A stretch of 64,000 bases of DNA from assembly GCA_963810195.1 (NCBI GenBank), contig CAWEMO010000005.1, positions 372,001 through 436,000 on the forward strand, given 5' to 3'. The translations under genes and the position numbers were made by a program. Positions 42,980 to 51,119 of the stretch are shown one piece after another. The notes below the pieces were generated by a model that ran no database searches, was not told the DNA's origin, and was given only the letters and a program-made list of their open reading frames with translations. Every line of letters begins with the position of its first letter. Position 1 is the stretch's first letter. The DNA is from Chersky-840 sp963810195 (GTDB lineage: Bacteria > Actinomycetota > Acidimicrobiia > Acidimicrobiales > UBA8190).

Positions 42980-44279
42980 GATTCAAGGGGTGGCCGCGAC
43001 AAGTCGGTTGAATCGTTCCCCTGGAGTCTCCCACTCCAGGGTCTTGCGTGGGCGCTCGTTGAGTAAGGCAGCGATGGCATCGAGGTCCTCTTGGGAGTGG
43101 ACCGACAGGTCGGTGCCCTTGGGCAGAAACTGACGGACGAGGCCGTTCCAGTTCTCGTTGCTCCCGCGCTGCCAGGGCGAATGGGGGTCGCAGAAGTAGA
43201 CGGGGACGCCGGTGGCGACTTTGAACGCCGCGTGCGTGGCCATCTCGATCCCCTGATCCCAAGTGAGGGACTTGGCCAGGTGCTCTGGTAGACGCACGAT
43301 GTTCTTCGCCACTGCCGACGCGACGTGCTCGGCGGTGCGGTTCTCGAGCTTGATGAGCATGCCCATGCGGGTGGTGCGTTCCACCAGCGTGGCCACGGCG
43401 CTGGCGCCGCCCTCCCCGATCATGAGGTCACCCTCCCAGTGGCCCGGCACGGCCCGGTCTTCGACCTCCGGGGGGCGTTCGGAGATGTTGACCATCCCGA
43501 GGATCGCGCTTCGTCCAGAGGAGGCTCGAGAACGAGGACGTCTCCGAGCCCGGCCCGAGCGCAGGCAGGCGGTGAGCTCCTTGCGCAGCTCGCCCTTGGC
43601 CTGGACGAAGACCGCCTGGTAGATGGCCTCGTGCGACACCCACCACTCTGGCCGGTCGAGGTGCTCCTTGCGGCACCGGTGGGCGATCTGCTCGGGCGAC
43701 CATTTCTTGGTGCGCAGCAGTGCCTGGACCTCCTCCCACAGCCAGGGGCGCTGCTCGGTCCAGGGAGCCTTGGGCCGGAGGGCGGCTCGTGCCGCTCGCT
43801 CTTCGGCCATCGCCGCCCGGTAGCACCTCCGCCCACCGTTGGCCGCAATCTCACGCCAGATCGTCGAGCGGTGCCGGCCGATGCGAGAGGCAATGGCTTC
43901 GTCGGACGCTCCAGCCTCGATGCCGACCCTGATCTCCTCGCGCTCAGACGCGCTCAGCGAGCCGGGGCGCCGCTTGCGTTCGCGTATCATGGCCACACCG
44001 TCGTCGCCAAGACCCGTTCTGAATGTGGATACCCTGTCGACGAACCGCTTGTTGGTGCCGCACACCGGAACGCTCCGTCGCACGAACCCCCATCGAACGA
44101 CGTAATCCTGCACAGTTGAGGCAGGAACTCCCGTCAACGCCTCGGCTCTCTTGTAGCTCGCTCCGGCGAGCACCGCCTCGACCGCCGCGTCGAGATCCGT
44201 TTGGCTCGAGCGGCGCTTCCGTCCTCGGGTCTCCATCTGACACCTCCAGGTCAGGAGATGTCCGCGCTCACCCCTTGAG
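42980..44279 (-). mobile_element. IS30-family element, type C
   Basis: The element of about 1300 bp is bounded by imperfect inverted ends around TCAAGGGGTG (42983-42992 and, inverted, 44269-44278). The exact outer bases are uncertain. No second copy is seen in the window. Confidence 0.78.
42983..44236 (-). CDS. IS30-family transposase (type C)
   Basis: The transposase has about 417 residues from an ATG at 44236 with GGAGGTGTCAG before it; an upstream start would fall at the element's very edge. It carries an extra N-terminal helix-turn-helix (KRAEALTGVPASTVQDYVVR) before the usual one (DEAIASRIGRHRSTIWREI). The DDE core has Asp in HWEGDLMIG, Asp in SLTWDQGIE and Glu in GSNENWNGL. It is longer than and clearly divergent from types A and B. 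The frame is intact. Confidence 0.9.
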   Translation of the reverse strand: METRGRKRRSSQTDLDAAVEAVLAGASYKRAEALTGVPASTVQDYVVRWGFVRRSVPVCGTNKRFVDRVSTFRTGLGDDGVAMIRERKRRPGSLSASEREEIRVGIEAGASDEAIASRIGRHRSTIWREIAANGGRRCYRAAMAEERAARAALRPKAPWTEQRPWLWEEVQALLRTKKWSPEQIAHRCRKEHLDRPEWWVSHEAIYQAVFVQAKGELRKELTACLRSGRARRRPRSRASSGRSAILGMVNISERPPEVEDRAVPGHWEGDLMIGEGGASAVATLVERTTRMGMLIKLENRTAEHVASAVAKNIVRLPEHLAKSLTWDQGIEMATHAAFKVATGVPVYFCDPHSPWQRGSNENWNGLVRQFLPKGTDLSVHSQEDLDAIAALLNERPRKTLEWETPGERFNRLVAATP

Positions 44280-44487
44280 CCCAAGCGCTGAGCGATAGCG
44301 GATGGGTCAGGTCGGCGGTGAGCCCGTCACCTTCGGACTGACTCCGCTCTGGCAGACGGAGCGTCGCCCATCCGGGTCCGGGTGATACCACGATCAGGCG
44401 GTCGTGCTGTCCCTATTCAAGGCGTCCGGCGTCCGGCACCCGGGCACCTCCGATCGGTCGGGATGCTCACACTCAAAGCTGGTCTTA

Positions 44488-44740
44488 CCACCGCTCGCGT
44501 TGACGCAGACAGGACCGATCCCACGGGCTGCCGATGAGGGACCAAAGGCCCTGTCATCTCATTACACCGAGGCGCACGGTAGGTGAAGCAGCGTCGAAAG
44601 GATCTTTGTTGGCGGGAGAATGACAATGGCCGAAATCACCGTGCTTGACGAACTTGAGAAGGCGGACGAGCTAAGGCAACGGGGCGTCATTAGTCAGCAG
44701 GAGTTTGATGCCTTCAAGGCCAAGCTGCTGGGTTCATCAG
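44488..44740 (+). repeat. Duplicated promoter and 5'-coding module (copy 1)
   Basis: About 250 bp from CCACCGCTCGCGTTGACGCA to the end of the SHOCT-coding part are closely repeated at 45776-46029. The duplication covers the DosR-like box, the ribosome binding site and about the first 38 codons of two genes. The rest of the two genes is unrelated. Confidence 0.82.
44538..44551 (+). promoter_or_regulatory. DosR-like box
   Basis: GGGACCAAAGGCCC matches the GGGAC-N4-GNCCC core exactly. It lies about 75 bp before the SHOCT gene start. Confidence 0.6.
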
Positions 44741-45489
44741 AGGGGGCGGGTGTCGCGGTGTCGGCGTCACCACCGCCTCCGCCTGCGGCGCCACCGCCTC
44801 CGCCACCGACGGCCGCGCCGCAGGTCCCAGGCGGAGTCGAGAGGGAAGGACTCGGTGGCGCCTTCACCCGGGCCACTGAGGCTGCCTCGGGCGCCGTCAG
44901 TAATCCGGGCGGCTTCTACCAGGAGCACAAGAAGGGGGTCGACGAAGCCGCAGGTGCCGGGCTGATCGCCGGGGGGCTTGGCATTCTCCCCGGCCGGTGG
45001 CGTGTGCATGGTGGGATCATCTTCGGCCTGATCGTCGGATTCCTCTTGGTAGTCATTGGTTTCGCCCTGACGAACGTAGGCAATGTACCGGCTTCGTACA
45101 CAGGGGTGGCACGAGCCAGCGTCACGGCCCTCAACCTCTCCACATCACCGAGTGGTACGAACGGACAGACGATGACCTCGTGTCAGCCAACGGCGACGTT
45201 CGCCGTGGCGGGAAAGGCGTACAGCGTCACCAGCACCTCGAGTCAGAGCCCGTGCCACGTCTCGGTCGGATCGACCGTCACCGTGGACTACCAGCCGTCG
45301 AATCCGGCAAACGCCATGATGAAGCCGAGCCGCGTGCCTTCGATTATTCCGTGGGCGCTCATCGTGGTCGGGTTCCTAGCCATCATCGGCAGCATCGTCC
45401 ACTTCTTCACCAGAGCGGCCGAGGTCGCCGGGGGCGCAGTTCTTCTCTACAAGGGAAGAAAGAAGGACAAGGAAAACAAGAAGGATTGA
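44626..45489 (+). CDS. SHOCT-domain membrane protein with proline-rich linker
   Basis: The 287-residue protein begins with a SHOCT domain (ELEKADELRQRGVISQQEFD, then AFKAKLLG). A Pro/Ala linker (residues about 45-70) and an amphipathic segment follow. The first membrane helix is IIFGLIVGFLLVVIGFALT. A periplasmic or external beta-rich domain of about 90 residues holds two Cys, and a second helix (IIPWALIVVGFLAIIGSIVHF) leads to a Lys-rich tail. The loop resembles DUF3592-type domains. ATG at 44626 is chosen by comparison with the paralogous start at 45915. The SHOCT domain may mediate oligomerisation. A role in envelope stress is only inferred. Confidence 0.68.
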   Translation: MAEITVLDELEKADELRQRGVISQQEFDAFKAKLLGSSEGAGVAVSASPPPPPAAPPPPPPTAAPQVPGGVEREGLGGAFTRATEAASGAVSNPGGFYQEHKKGVDEAAGAGLIAGGLGILPGRWRVHGGIIFGLIVGFLLVVIGFALTNVGNVPASYTGVARASVTALNLSTSPSGTNGQTMTSCQPTATFAVAGKAYSVTSTSSQSPCHVSVGSTVTVDYQPSNPANAMMKPSRVPSIIPWALIVVGFLAIIGSIVHFFTRAAEVAGGAVLLYKGRKKDKENKKD

Positions 45490-45775
45490 AGTCCCTCAGA
45501 GACTGCGCCTGGTCAGGTTCGGGAGAATTGGGTGTCATCGTCCCCACGTGGCTTGCGTGTCCACGCAATTCCCGGGGCCCAGTTCGGCGGCGTCTTCGCT
45601 GGGTCGGAGCGGAACGCGGGGGTCCGGTAGCGGCTGATATGTGCCCCCAAGGGCTATGGCGCGTTGACGCTGTCGGGGCATCCTGGTCGCGGCGGGCTCC
45701 GTCGTAGCAGCCGTCTGAACCTCGCGGCAGTGCGGCAGGAAAAGGGACCCGCCCCTACGTCCACAGGTGTGTCCG

Positions 45776-46029
45776 CCACCGCTCGGGTTGACGCAGACAG
45801 GAGGATCCCTACGGGCTGCTGATCATGGGACCAAATGCCCTGTCACCTGTGCGGTCCTGGGCGCATGGTGAATAAAGCAGCGTCGGAAGGATCTTGCTTG
45901 ACGGGAGTACGACAATGGCTCAAATCACCGTAGCTGATGAGCTTGACAAGGCAGACGAACTGAGACAACGGGGCGTCATCAGCCAGGAGGAGTTCGACGC
46001 CTTCAAGGTCAGACTGTTGGGTCTATCAG
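45776..46029 (+). repeat. Duplicated promoter and 5'-coding module (copy 2)
   Basis: The partner of 44488-44740. The upstream and SHOCT-coding parts are alike, and divergence becomes complete in the proline-rich linker. Confidence 0.82.
45827..45840 (+). promoter_or_regulatory. DosR-like box (one mismatch)
   Basis: GGGACCAAATGCCC has T where the core GGGAC-N4-GNCCC has G. It lies 75 bp before the second SHOCT gene, at the same spacing as in copy 1. Confidence 0.5.
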
Positions 46030-46532
46030 CCACCCCGACCGCCCCCGCGGCTGGAGAGGCTCCGCCTCCGGCAGTCGCGCCTGCGGCACCCGCTCCGACA
46101 CCTGGTCTGACCGGCGCGCCACCGCAACCCCCGCCGGAGCCAGCTCCACCAGCGCCTCCGACAGGGGGGCACCAAGCAAGCGTGGCACTACGTCTCAAGT
46201 GGTACGAGAGGCGCACCAAGGGAATGTTGCACGAAAACGAGCACGTGGTCGCTGCCATCCACGCGCACACTTCTTATCTGTTGATGCGGGTCATGCCGAG
46301 TTTCCTGGATCCATTGATCGGCCGTCACGTGGTCGTCACCAACGAGCGTACCCTGGTCTTCGGACCTGGGATGCGCAAGATCATCGCCGAGTATCCCCGC
46401 GGCGGGGCCAACGCCAGTCGGACCGGCTACTACCTCACCATCGGCAACGACCGCATGTTCGTGGGTGCGATGTTCGGCCCGATGAGGACCATTGCCGACC
46501 AGGTGGTCGACGCCGCCAACAGTGTGGGCTGA
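45915..46532 (+). CDS. SHOCT-domain protein with PH-like C-terminal domain
   Basis: The 205-residue protein has an N-terminal SHOCT domain nearly identical to that at 44626 (DELDKADELRQRGVISQEEF). A Pro/Ala-rich linker of about 60 residues follows. The C-terminal domain of about 100 residues (LHENEHVVAAIHAHTSYLLM, VVVTNERTLVFGPGMRKIIA, and later strands) looks like a bacterial PH-like barrel. There is no membrane helix. The start at 45915 is supported by GACGGGAG upstream. It is a chimera: a shared promoter plus 5' module joined to a new 3' module. Confidence 0.68.
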   Translation: MAQITVADELDKADELRQRGVISQEEFDAFKVRLLGLSATPTAPAAGEAPPPAVAPAAPAPTPGLTGAPPQPPPEPAPPAPPTGGHQASVALRLKWYERRTKGMLHENEHVVAAIHAHTSYLLMRVMPSFLDPLIGRHVVVTNERTLVFGPGMRKIIAEYPRGGANASRTGYYLTIGNDRMFVGAMFGPMRTIADQVVDAANSVG

Positions 46533-46751
46533 ACAGTCGTCCTCGTTGAGGAGGCACGCACTCCATCTCCGCAGATGCCGGCCACCCATCGCAATGTGTC
46601 GGAGTCGGTCCGGGTTGTCAACTGACGCCAACCGGACGAAGGGGGCACGGTATTCGGACTACCTGTCGCCCTACTGCCCTCACCGGTGCCTCTCAGATCT
46701 CGGTCGGGACCGGCACTCATGTGCGGCTTACGAACTCCGCTCCTGTATGGA

Positions 46752-47045
46752 TCAGACGGGAGATGCGGCCTTGGGGTAGGCCTGCTCCAACGCCCGCCTC
46801 ACCCGTGGGTTGAGGGAGACGGCCTGGACGATCCTGGAGACGATCAGACCGGTCGTGGTCACCTTGAATGTCGTCACACCATTCGCTCGGCTCATCTTCA
46901 CCTGAGCGGGGATCACGCCAGTGCGGCCTACCTTGAGCGTAGAGCCAGACGCCCCCGTGACGCGGTACTTGGGTCCGAGCAGATCGGCCAGCGTGCGCTG
47001 AACATCCTCCACCCCGACTTCTTGGTTCGTTTGTACTGTCGACAT
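46752..47045 (-). CDS. Hypothetical protein
   Basis: The 97-residue soluble protein has an N-terminal helix (VEDVQRTLADLLGPKYRVTG), several short strands (STLKVGRTGVIPAQVKMSR and TTFKVTTTGLIVSRIVQAV) and a C-terminal helix with basic residues. The ATG at 47045 is preceded by AAGGAGGTGAAAGGC, a strong ribosome binding site. It follows the 2TM gene by about 24 bp, and both probably share a promoter with a DosR-like box. No family recognised. Confidence 0.6.
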   Translation of the reverse strand: MSTVQTNQEVGVEDVQRTLADLLGPKYRVTGASGSTLKVGRTGVIPAQVKMSRANGVTTFKVTTTGLIVSRIVQAVSLNPRVRRALEQAYPKAASPV

Positions 47046-47069
47046 GCCTTTCACCTCCTTCAAGCGCCG

Positions 47070-47363
47070 CTACCGCCGGCGACGCCGCATCTCCGCCTCG
47101 ATGTCGGCCTCGGTCATTGGTGGACGCGACAAGCTGTTCCACGCGTGAAGCAGCAAGCCCACGCCCCAAAGTCCGATCACCCAAGCGGGCCAGAAGTACC
47201 CACCGCCGCTGGTCGCCCAGATGACGACCAAGGCGGCGTTAATCACGACATAGGCGACGATGTTCGAGAGGAAGTCGCGCCGAGCCCGACGGCGTCAAGC
47301 CGCCTCACGTTCGTCGACAACGACATCCACATCCTCGATCAAATGTCGTTCGTGTCTCGGCAC
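47070..47363 (-). pseudogene. 2TM-domain protein with an in-frame TGA
   Basis: A GTG at 47363 with GGAGGTGA upstream starts a 22-codon stretch (PRHERHLIEDVDVVVDEREA). A TGA at codon 23 (complement of 47295-47297) ends it. The same frame then continues as RRRARRDFLSNIVAYVVINA through the 2TM domain (VVIWATSGGGYFWPAWVIGL) and the helix TEADIEAEMRRRRR to a TAG at 47070. No alternative start lies between the TGA and the domain's conserved RRDF motif. The interruption therefore removes the product unless corrected or read through. A CGA-to-TGA change would explain it. Confidence 0.65.
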
Positions 47364-47422
47364 TAGCTCACCTCCTTCCTTCCTCCTACTGCCAGCGTGC
47401 GCCCACCCTGGGGTGCCGCCAA

Positions 47423-47436
47423 GGGCCAGATGTCCC
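47423..47436 (-). promoter_or_regulatory. DosR-like box
   Basis: On the minus strand GGGACATCTGGCCC fits the GGGAC-N4-GNCCC core. It lies 60 bp upstream of the 2TM gene start. Confidence 0.55.
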
Positions 47437-47528
47437 ATTGCAGCAACGCCGTCCGTATTCGCGAGGGTTCCGAAAGTGGCGACCACCCCGCAGTGGTTTG
47501 CGCTGGGAACTGACGCCCCCCTACACCT

Positions 47529-47542
47529 GGGACTTTCGACCC
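47529..47542 (+). promoter_or_regulatory. DosR-like box
   Basis: GGGACTTTCGACCC is an exact match to the GGGAC-N4-GNCCC core. It lies 67 bp upstream of the ABC transporter ATPase start. Confidence 0.62.
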
Positions 47543-47608
47543 TCCCCGTTGGCGATTGGAGGTGGGAACCTGAGCGTCGGAATCAAAATGGAGTCGGAAG
47601 GATTGCCC

Positions 47609-48622
47609 ATGACCCTGACCCCGGGGGACGGTGGTGACCGCCAGAGGGGTGGCACACAGACCGGTCTCCGCCACGTCCACTTGGCCGGGGACAACCACAG
47701 CGGTCCCGGGGCGGTGGCAGTAGTGGTGCGCGGGCTCCAGATGTCCTACGACGGGGTGCCCGCCGTAGCGGGCATCGACCTGGAGGTGCAATCGGGGGAG
47801 GTCTTCGCCTTCCTCGGCCCCAACGGGGCGGGCAAGACGACGACGGTGGAGATCCTGGAGGGTTTCCGCCACCGGACGGCCGGTGACGTGTCGGTCTTGG
47901 GGGTAGACCCGGAGAGCGCCGGGGGCGACTGGCGGAGCCGTATCGGTGTCGTGCTCCAGGAGTCTGAGCCCGAGGCCGAGTTGACGGTCGAGGAGTGCGT
48001 ATCGCTCTACGCCGGTTACTACCCACTGACCCGATCGGTCCACGAGACCCTCGACCTCGTGGGGCTCGCCGATCGCCCATCGGTCCGGTGCGGCGATCTC
48101 TCGGGCGGCCAACGCCGACGGCTCGACGTGGCGCTGGCCCTCATTGGCGACCCAGAGCTGCTCTTCCTGGACGAGCCCACCACCGGATTCGACCCGGCGG
48201 CGCGGCGCTCCGCTTGGGAGGTCATCGCCGGGTTGCGCGATCTGGGAAAGACCATCTTCCTCACGACCCATTACATGGAAGAGGCGGAGTACTTGGCCGA
48301 TCGGATCGCGGTGATCGCAAAGGGCAGGATCGTGGCCGAGGGAACCCCCGACAGTCTCGGCGGTCGAGTGACGAAGGCCTCTACGATCCGCTTCACCCTG
48401 CCATCTTCGATGGCCGTGTCAGATCTCCCTCAGTCGGTACGTACGAGGACGATCGTCACCACCGATGGCCGAATCGAAGTGGAGGCGAGCAGTCCGCTCC
48501 CGGTGGTCGGGGCACTGGCCGCCTGGGCCGGTGAACGCGGGATCGATCTCCCCGACCTGGAGGTATCGCGGCCGACCCTGGAGGACATCTACTTGGAACT
48601 CACATCAGAGGGCACACAATGA
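47609..48622 (+). CDS. ABC transporter ATP-binding protein (DrrA-type)
   Basis: The 337-residue ATPase shows Walker A GPNGAGKTTT, a Q-loop (GVVLQES), the signature LSGGQRRRLDVAL, Walker B LLFLDEPTTG, and the H-loop in TTHYMEEAEYLA. A DrrA-type C-terminal extension of about 90 residues follows the ATPase. A Gly/His-rich leader of about 35 residues precedes the domain. The start at 47609 follows GGAAGG; an ATG at 47588 is an alternative. It powers export with the permease encoded next, overlapping as ATGA. The upstream DosR-like box suggests induction in hypoxia or dormancy. Confidence 0.88.
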   Translation: MTLTPGDGGDRQRGGTQTGLRHVHLAGDNHSGPGAVAVVVRGLQMSYDGVPAVAGIDLEVQSGEVFAFLGPNGAGKTTTVEILEGFRHRTAGDVSVLGVDPESAGGDWRSRIGVVLQESEPEAELTVEECVSLYAGYYPLTRSVHETLDLVGLADRPSVRCGDLSGGQRRRLDVALALIGDPELLFLDEPTTGFDPAARRSAWEVIAGLRDLGKTIFLTTHYMEEAEYLADRIAVIAKGRIVAEGTPDSLGGRVTKASTIRFTLPSSMAVSDLPQSVRTRTIVTTDGRIEVEASSPLPVVGALAAWAGERGIDLPDLEVSRPTLEDIYLELTSEGTQ

Positions 48623-49431
48623 CCGTCTCCAACGCGGTCGTGAGGCGCCCCCGCTCCCACCTGGCGCACCTCGTGGTCCATCAGTTCCGGTTCGACCTGC
48701 GCTGTTTCTGGCGCAACACCCAGAGCCGATTCTTCACACTCGCCTTGCCGGTCCTGTTTCTCATCATCTTCTCCTCCATTTTCCACAACACCAAGGCGAC
48801 GGTGCCCGGGGGGACGATCCCCGAATCCGTGTACTACGTCCCGGGCATCATCGCCTTCGGCGTGATCGCTGCCGCGTTCTCGAATCTCGCCTTGACTGTC
48901 GTGCGCTACCGCGAGGTGGGCATCTACAAGCGCCGCCGGGCCACCCCGGTTCCAGCGAGTGCGGTCATCGGTGGGCGTGCCCTGGTGGCCGTCCTCACCG
49001 CCCTGGCTATCACCGTCGTCCTGCTTGCCATCGGTTGGGTCTTCTATAAGGCCCATATTCCGAGTCGCACGGCCCCGGCCTTCGTTCTCGACATCATCGT
49101 TGGCTCCGTCGTGTTCTGCTGCCTCGGTTTCGCCCTCGCCACCTTTGTCAGAGACGCAGACGCAGCCCAACCGGTGATTCAGGCCATCATCCTTCCACTG
49201 TGCTTCATCTCCGGCGTCTTCATTCCCGTCGCCGTACTGCCCACCTGGCTGGCCGACATCGGCAAGGTCTTCCCGGTCCATGCCCTCGCCGCCGCGTTGC
49301 TGGAGGCATACAACCCCCACACCGTTGGGAGCGCGCTGAACTGGGGGGATTTGGGGGTCCTCTGCGCGTGGGGGATCGCAGGACTCATCATTGCCATGCG
49401 CCGCTTTACCTGGCTCCCGGGGAGCGGCTGA
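48619..49431 (+). CDS. ABC-2 type transporter permease
   Basis: The 270-residue membrane protein has six predicted helices in the ABC-2 layout, starting after an N-terminal cytoplasmic helix (VVHQFRFDLRCFWRNTQSRF). Helix 1 reads LALPVLFLIIFSSIF. Later motifs include YYVPGIIAFGVIAAAFSNLA and the late LPLCFISGVFIPVAVLPTWL, typical of drug or lipid exporters. It starts inside the ATPase stop codon. The exported compound is not evident. Confidence 0.87.
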   Translation: MTVSNAVVRRPRSHLAHLVVHQFRFDLRCFWRNTQSRFFTLALPVLFLIIFSSIFHNTKATVPGGTIPESVYYVPGIIAFGVIAAAFSNLALTVVRYREVGIYKRRRATPVPASAVIGGRALVAVLTALAITVVLLAIGWVFYKAHIPSRTAPAFVLDIIVGSVVFCCLGFALATFVRDADAAQPVIQAIILPLCFISGVFIPVAVLPTWLADIGKVFPVHALAAALLEAYNPHTVGSALNWGDLGVLCAWGIAGLIIAMRRFTWLPGSG

Positions 49432-49509
49432 GCGCCGCCCGCGCATCCCCGCCCCACTCCCAGCACTTTCCGTACCCGGAGCCGTTTCCCCCAGAAAAGG
49501 AGGGACCAG

Positions 49510-49638
49510 ATGCGTCTTGTACGCCTGCTCGCCATCCTCGCCCTCGCGCTAGTGGTGAGTCTTCTCGTCAGTGGGGTCGTCCGAAGCCTGTATCGGCATT
49601 GGCATGCCCGCCCTGAGCCTTTCCCGGGTATCCAGTAG
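49510..49638 (+). CDS. Short single-TM peptide
   Basis: A 42-residue ORF begins with ATG at 49510 behind AAAAGGAGGGACCAG, one of the best ribosome binding sites in the window. It encodes a basic start, a hydrophobic helix (LLAILALALVVSLLVSGVV) and a His/Arg/Pro-rich end (YRHWHARPEPFPGIQ). It lies 78 bp after the ABC permease and may be the third gene of that operon, perhaps an accessory to the transporter. Confidence 0.55.
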   Translation: MRLVRLLAILALALVVSLLVSGVVRSLYRHWHARPEPFPGIQ

Positions 49639-49643
49639 CCGCT

Positions 49644-49804
49644 CGCAACTGCCTGTTTTGCGTGCCCTGGCAGAGCCAGTGTCCCGGCCGACAGGCCGGT
49701 CGAGATCACCCGGGTTGGGATGGAGGTCGAGTGGAGCTGCGAGGCGATCCACCGCAGGCTGCGATCCGACCGACCCGCCCGGGATTACGCGACCTCGCGA
49801 TTAT
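49644..49804 (-). repeat. Dispersed repeat family A, copy 3 (inverted)
   Basis: On the minus strand it begins ATAATCGCGAGGTCGCGTAA and ends CGCAAAACAGGCAGTTGCG. It lies between the small peptide gene and the IS3 element. Confidence 0.75.
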
Positions 49805-49891
49805 CGAGCGCGTGACCCCCGGTCGCCGGAAGCTCCATGAATTGCCCTGGGTTAGTTGGAGGCTCCATGGATTCCGGAGGAAAATGGAGCC

Positions 49892-50217
49892 ATGTCCAGT
49901 CGAAAGAACACCAGCTATCCGCCTGAGCTGAGGGAACGGGCGATCCGGATGGTGTACGAGACCATCGAGGAGACGGGCCAGCGCCATGGTGCGATCGCCA
50001 GGGTGGCCCGAGAACTCGGCATCGGCCGGGAGTCGCTCAGCCACTGGATCAACCAGAGGGAGATTGACGATGGCACGCGGGTCGGGGTGACGACCGACGA
50101 CCGCCAGCGTATCGCCGAGCTCGAGCGCGAGAACCGTGAGCTCAAGCGGGCCAACGAGATATTGAAGCGGCCGCCAGTTTCTTCGCGCGGGAGCTCGACC
50201 CGCGACTTCCCAAGTAG
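49892..50217 (+). pseudogene. IS3-family orfA, one-base deletion near its end
   Basis: ATG at 49892 starts a helix-turn-helix protein (SYPPELRERAIRMVYETIEE, then GIGRESLSHWINQ) followed by a leucine-zipper-like helix (IAELERENRELKRANEILKR). At about 50170 the DNA reads AAGCGGCCGCC where AAGCGGGCCGCC would keep the usual IS3 ending RAASFFARELDPRLPK and a TAG at 50215-50217. One G appears to be missing. If real, the deletion breaks orfA and its frameshift link to orfB. Confidence 0.78.
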
Positions 50218-51119
50218 TCGCCTTCATCGACGCCCACAAGAACGACCGAACCGACGGGCTCAAGTGGGGAATCGAGCCGATCTGCAAGGTGCTGCAGTTC
50301 GCCCCGTCCACGTACTACGCCGCCCGAGACCGGGCTCCGTCGAAGAGGGACCTGCGTGACGCCGAGCTGATCCCCGAGATCCGCCGGGTGTCGGTGGAGA
50401 ACTTCGGCGTCTACGGCCAGGAGAAGCTGTGGCGCCAGCTGAATCGGGAGGGCATCGACGTCGGCCGGGACCAGGTGGCCCGTCTCATGCGCCAGCTGGG
50501 CCTGGTGGGGACGAGAAGGGGAAAGACCTGCCGCACCACCACCGCAGACACGGCGTCGACGCGACCGGCCGACCTCGTCGATCGCCACTTCGCCGCCGAG
50601 GCGCCCAACCAGCTGTGGGTGGCCGATCTCACCTACGTGTGGACGAGAGCGGGGTTCTGCTACGTGGCGTTCGTCACCGACGTCTTCTCCCGCATGATCG
50701 TGGGCTGGAAGGTCTCCACCTCCCTGCGGGCCGATCTGGCCCTCGACGCCCTGGAGATGGGCATCTGGCGCCGGCGGGGCGACGTCACCGGACTCGTGCA
50801 TCATTCCGACAGGGGCGTGCAATATCTCGCCATTCGGTACACCGAGCGCCTGGCCGAGGCCGGGGCCGTGTCCTCGGTGGGATCCAAGGGAGACTCCTAC
50901 GACAACGCCCTGGCCGAGACCGTGAACGGTCTGTACAAGACCGAGATCATCTATCGCTACGGCCCCTGGAGCGGAGTTAACGATGTCGAACTCCACACCG
51001 CTCGGTGGGTGGAGTGGTGGAACGCACGGCGCCTGCACTCCGCCTGCAACATGGTCCCGCCGGCGGAGTTCGAGGACGCGTACTACCGTCAGCAGGAGGA
51101 GGCCGACCCGGCCGCGTGA
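50214..51119 (+). CDS. IS3-family orfB transposase (DDE integrase)
   Basis: The frame opens across the orfA end (VVAFIDAHKNDRTDGLKWGI). It runs through a helix-turn-helix-like HTH_21 segment and the rve core: Asp in WVADLTYVWT, Asp in HHSDRGVQY, Glu in NALAETVNGLYKTE. Translation normally uses a -1 frameshift from orfA; an ATG-like start further in (50289) is possible but would lose part of the protein. The catalytic triad is complete. Confidence 0.87.
   Translation, partial: VVAFIDAHKNDRTDGLKWGIEPICKVLQFAPSTYYAARDRAPSKRDLRDAELIPEIRRVSVENFGVYGQEKLWRQLNREGIDVGRDQVARLMRQLGLVGTRRGKTCRTTTADTASTRPADLVDRHFAAEAPNQLWVADLTYVWTRAGFCYVAFVTDVFSRMIVGWKVSTSLRADLALDALEMGIWRRRGDVTGLVHHSDRGVQYLAIRYTERLAEAGAVSSVGSKGDSYDNALAETVNGLYKTEIIYRYGPWSGVNDVELHTARWVEWWNARRLHSACNMVPPAEFEDAYYRQQEEADPAA

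Noticed and set aside
40098..47363. Genome-wide recoding of TGA as Gly or another amino acid
   Set aside because: TGA ends many well-delimited genes here, including ones with ATGA or TGATG overlaps. The two expected residues (Gly and probably Arg) also differ.
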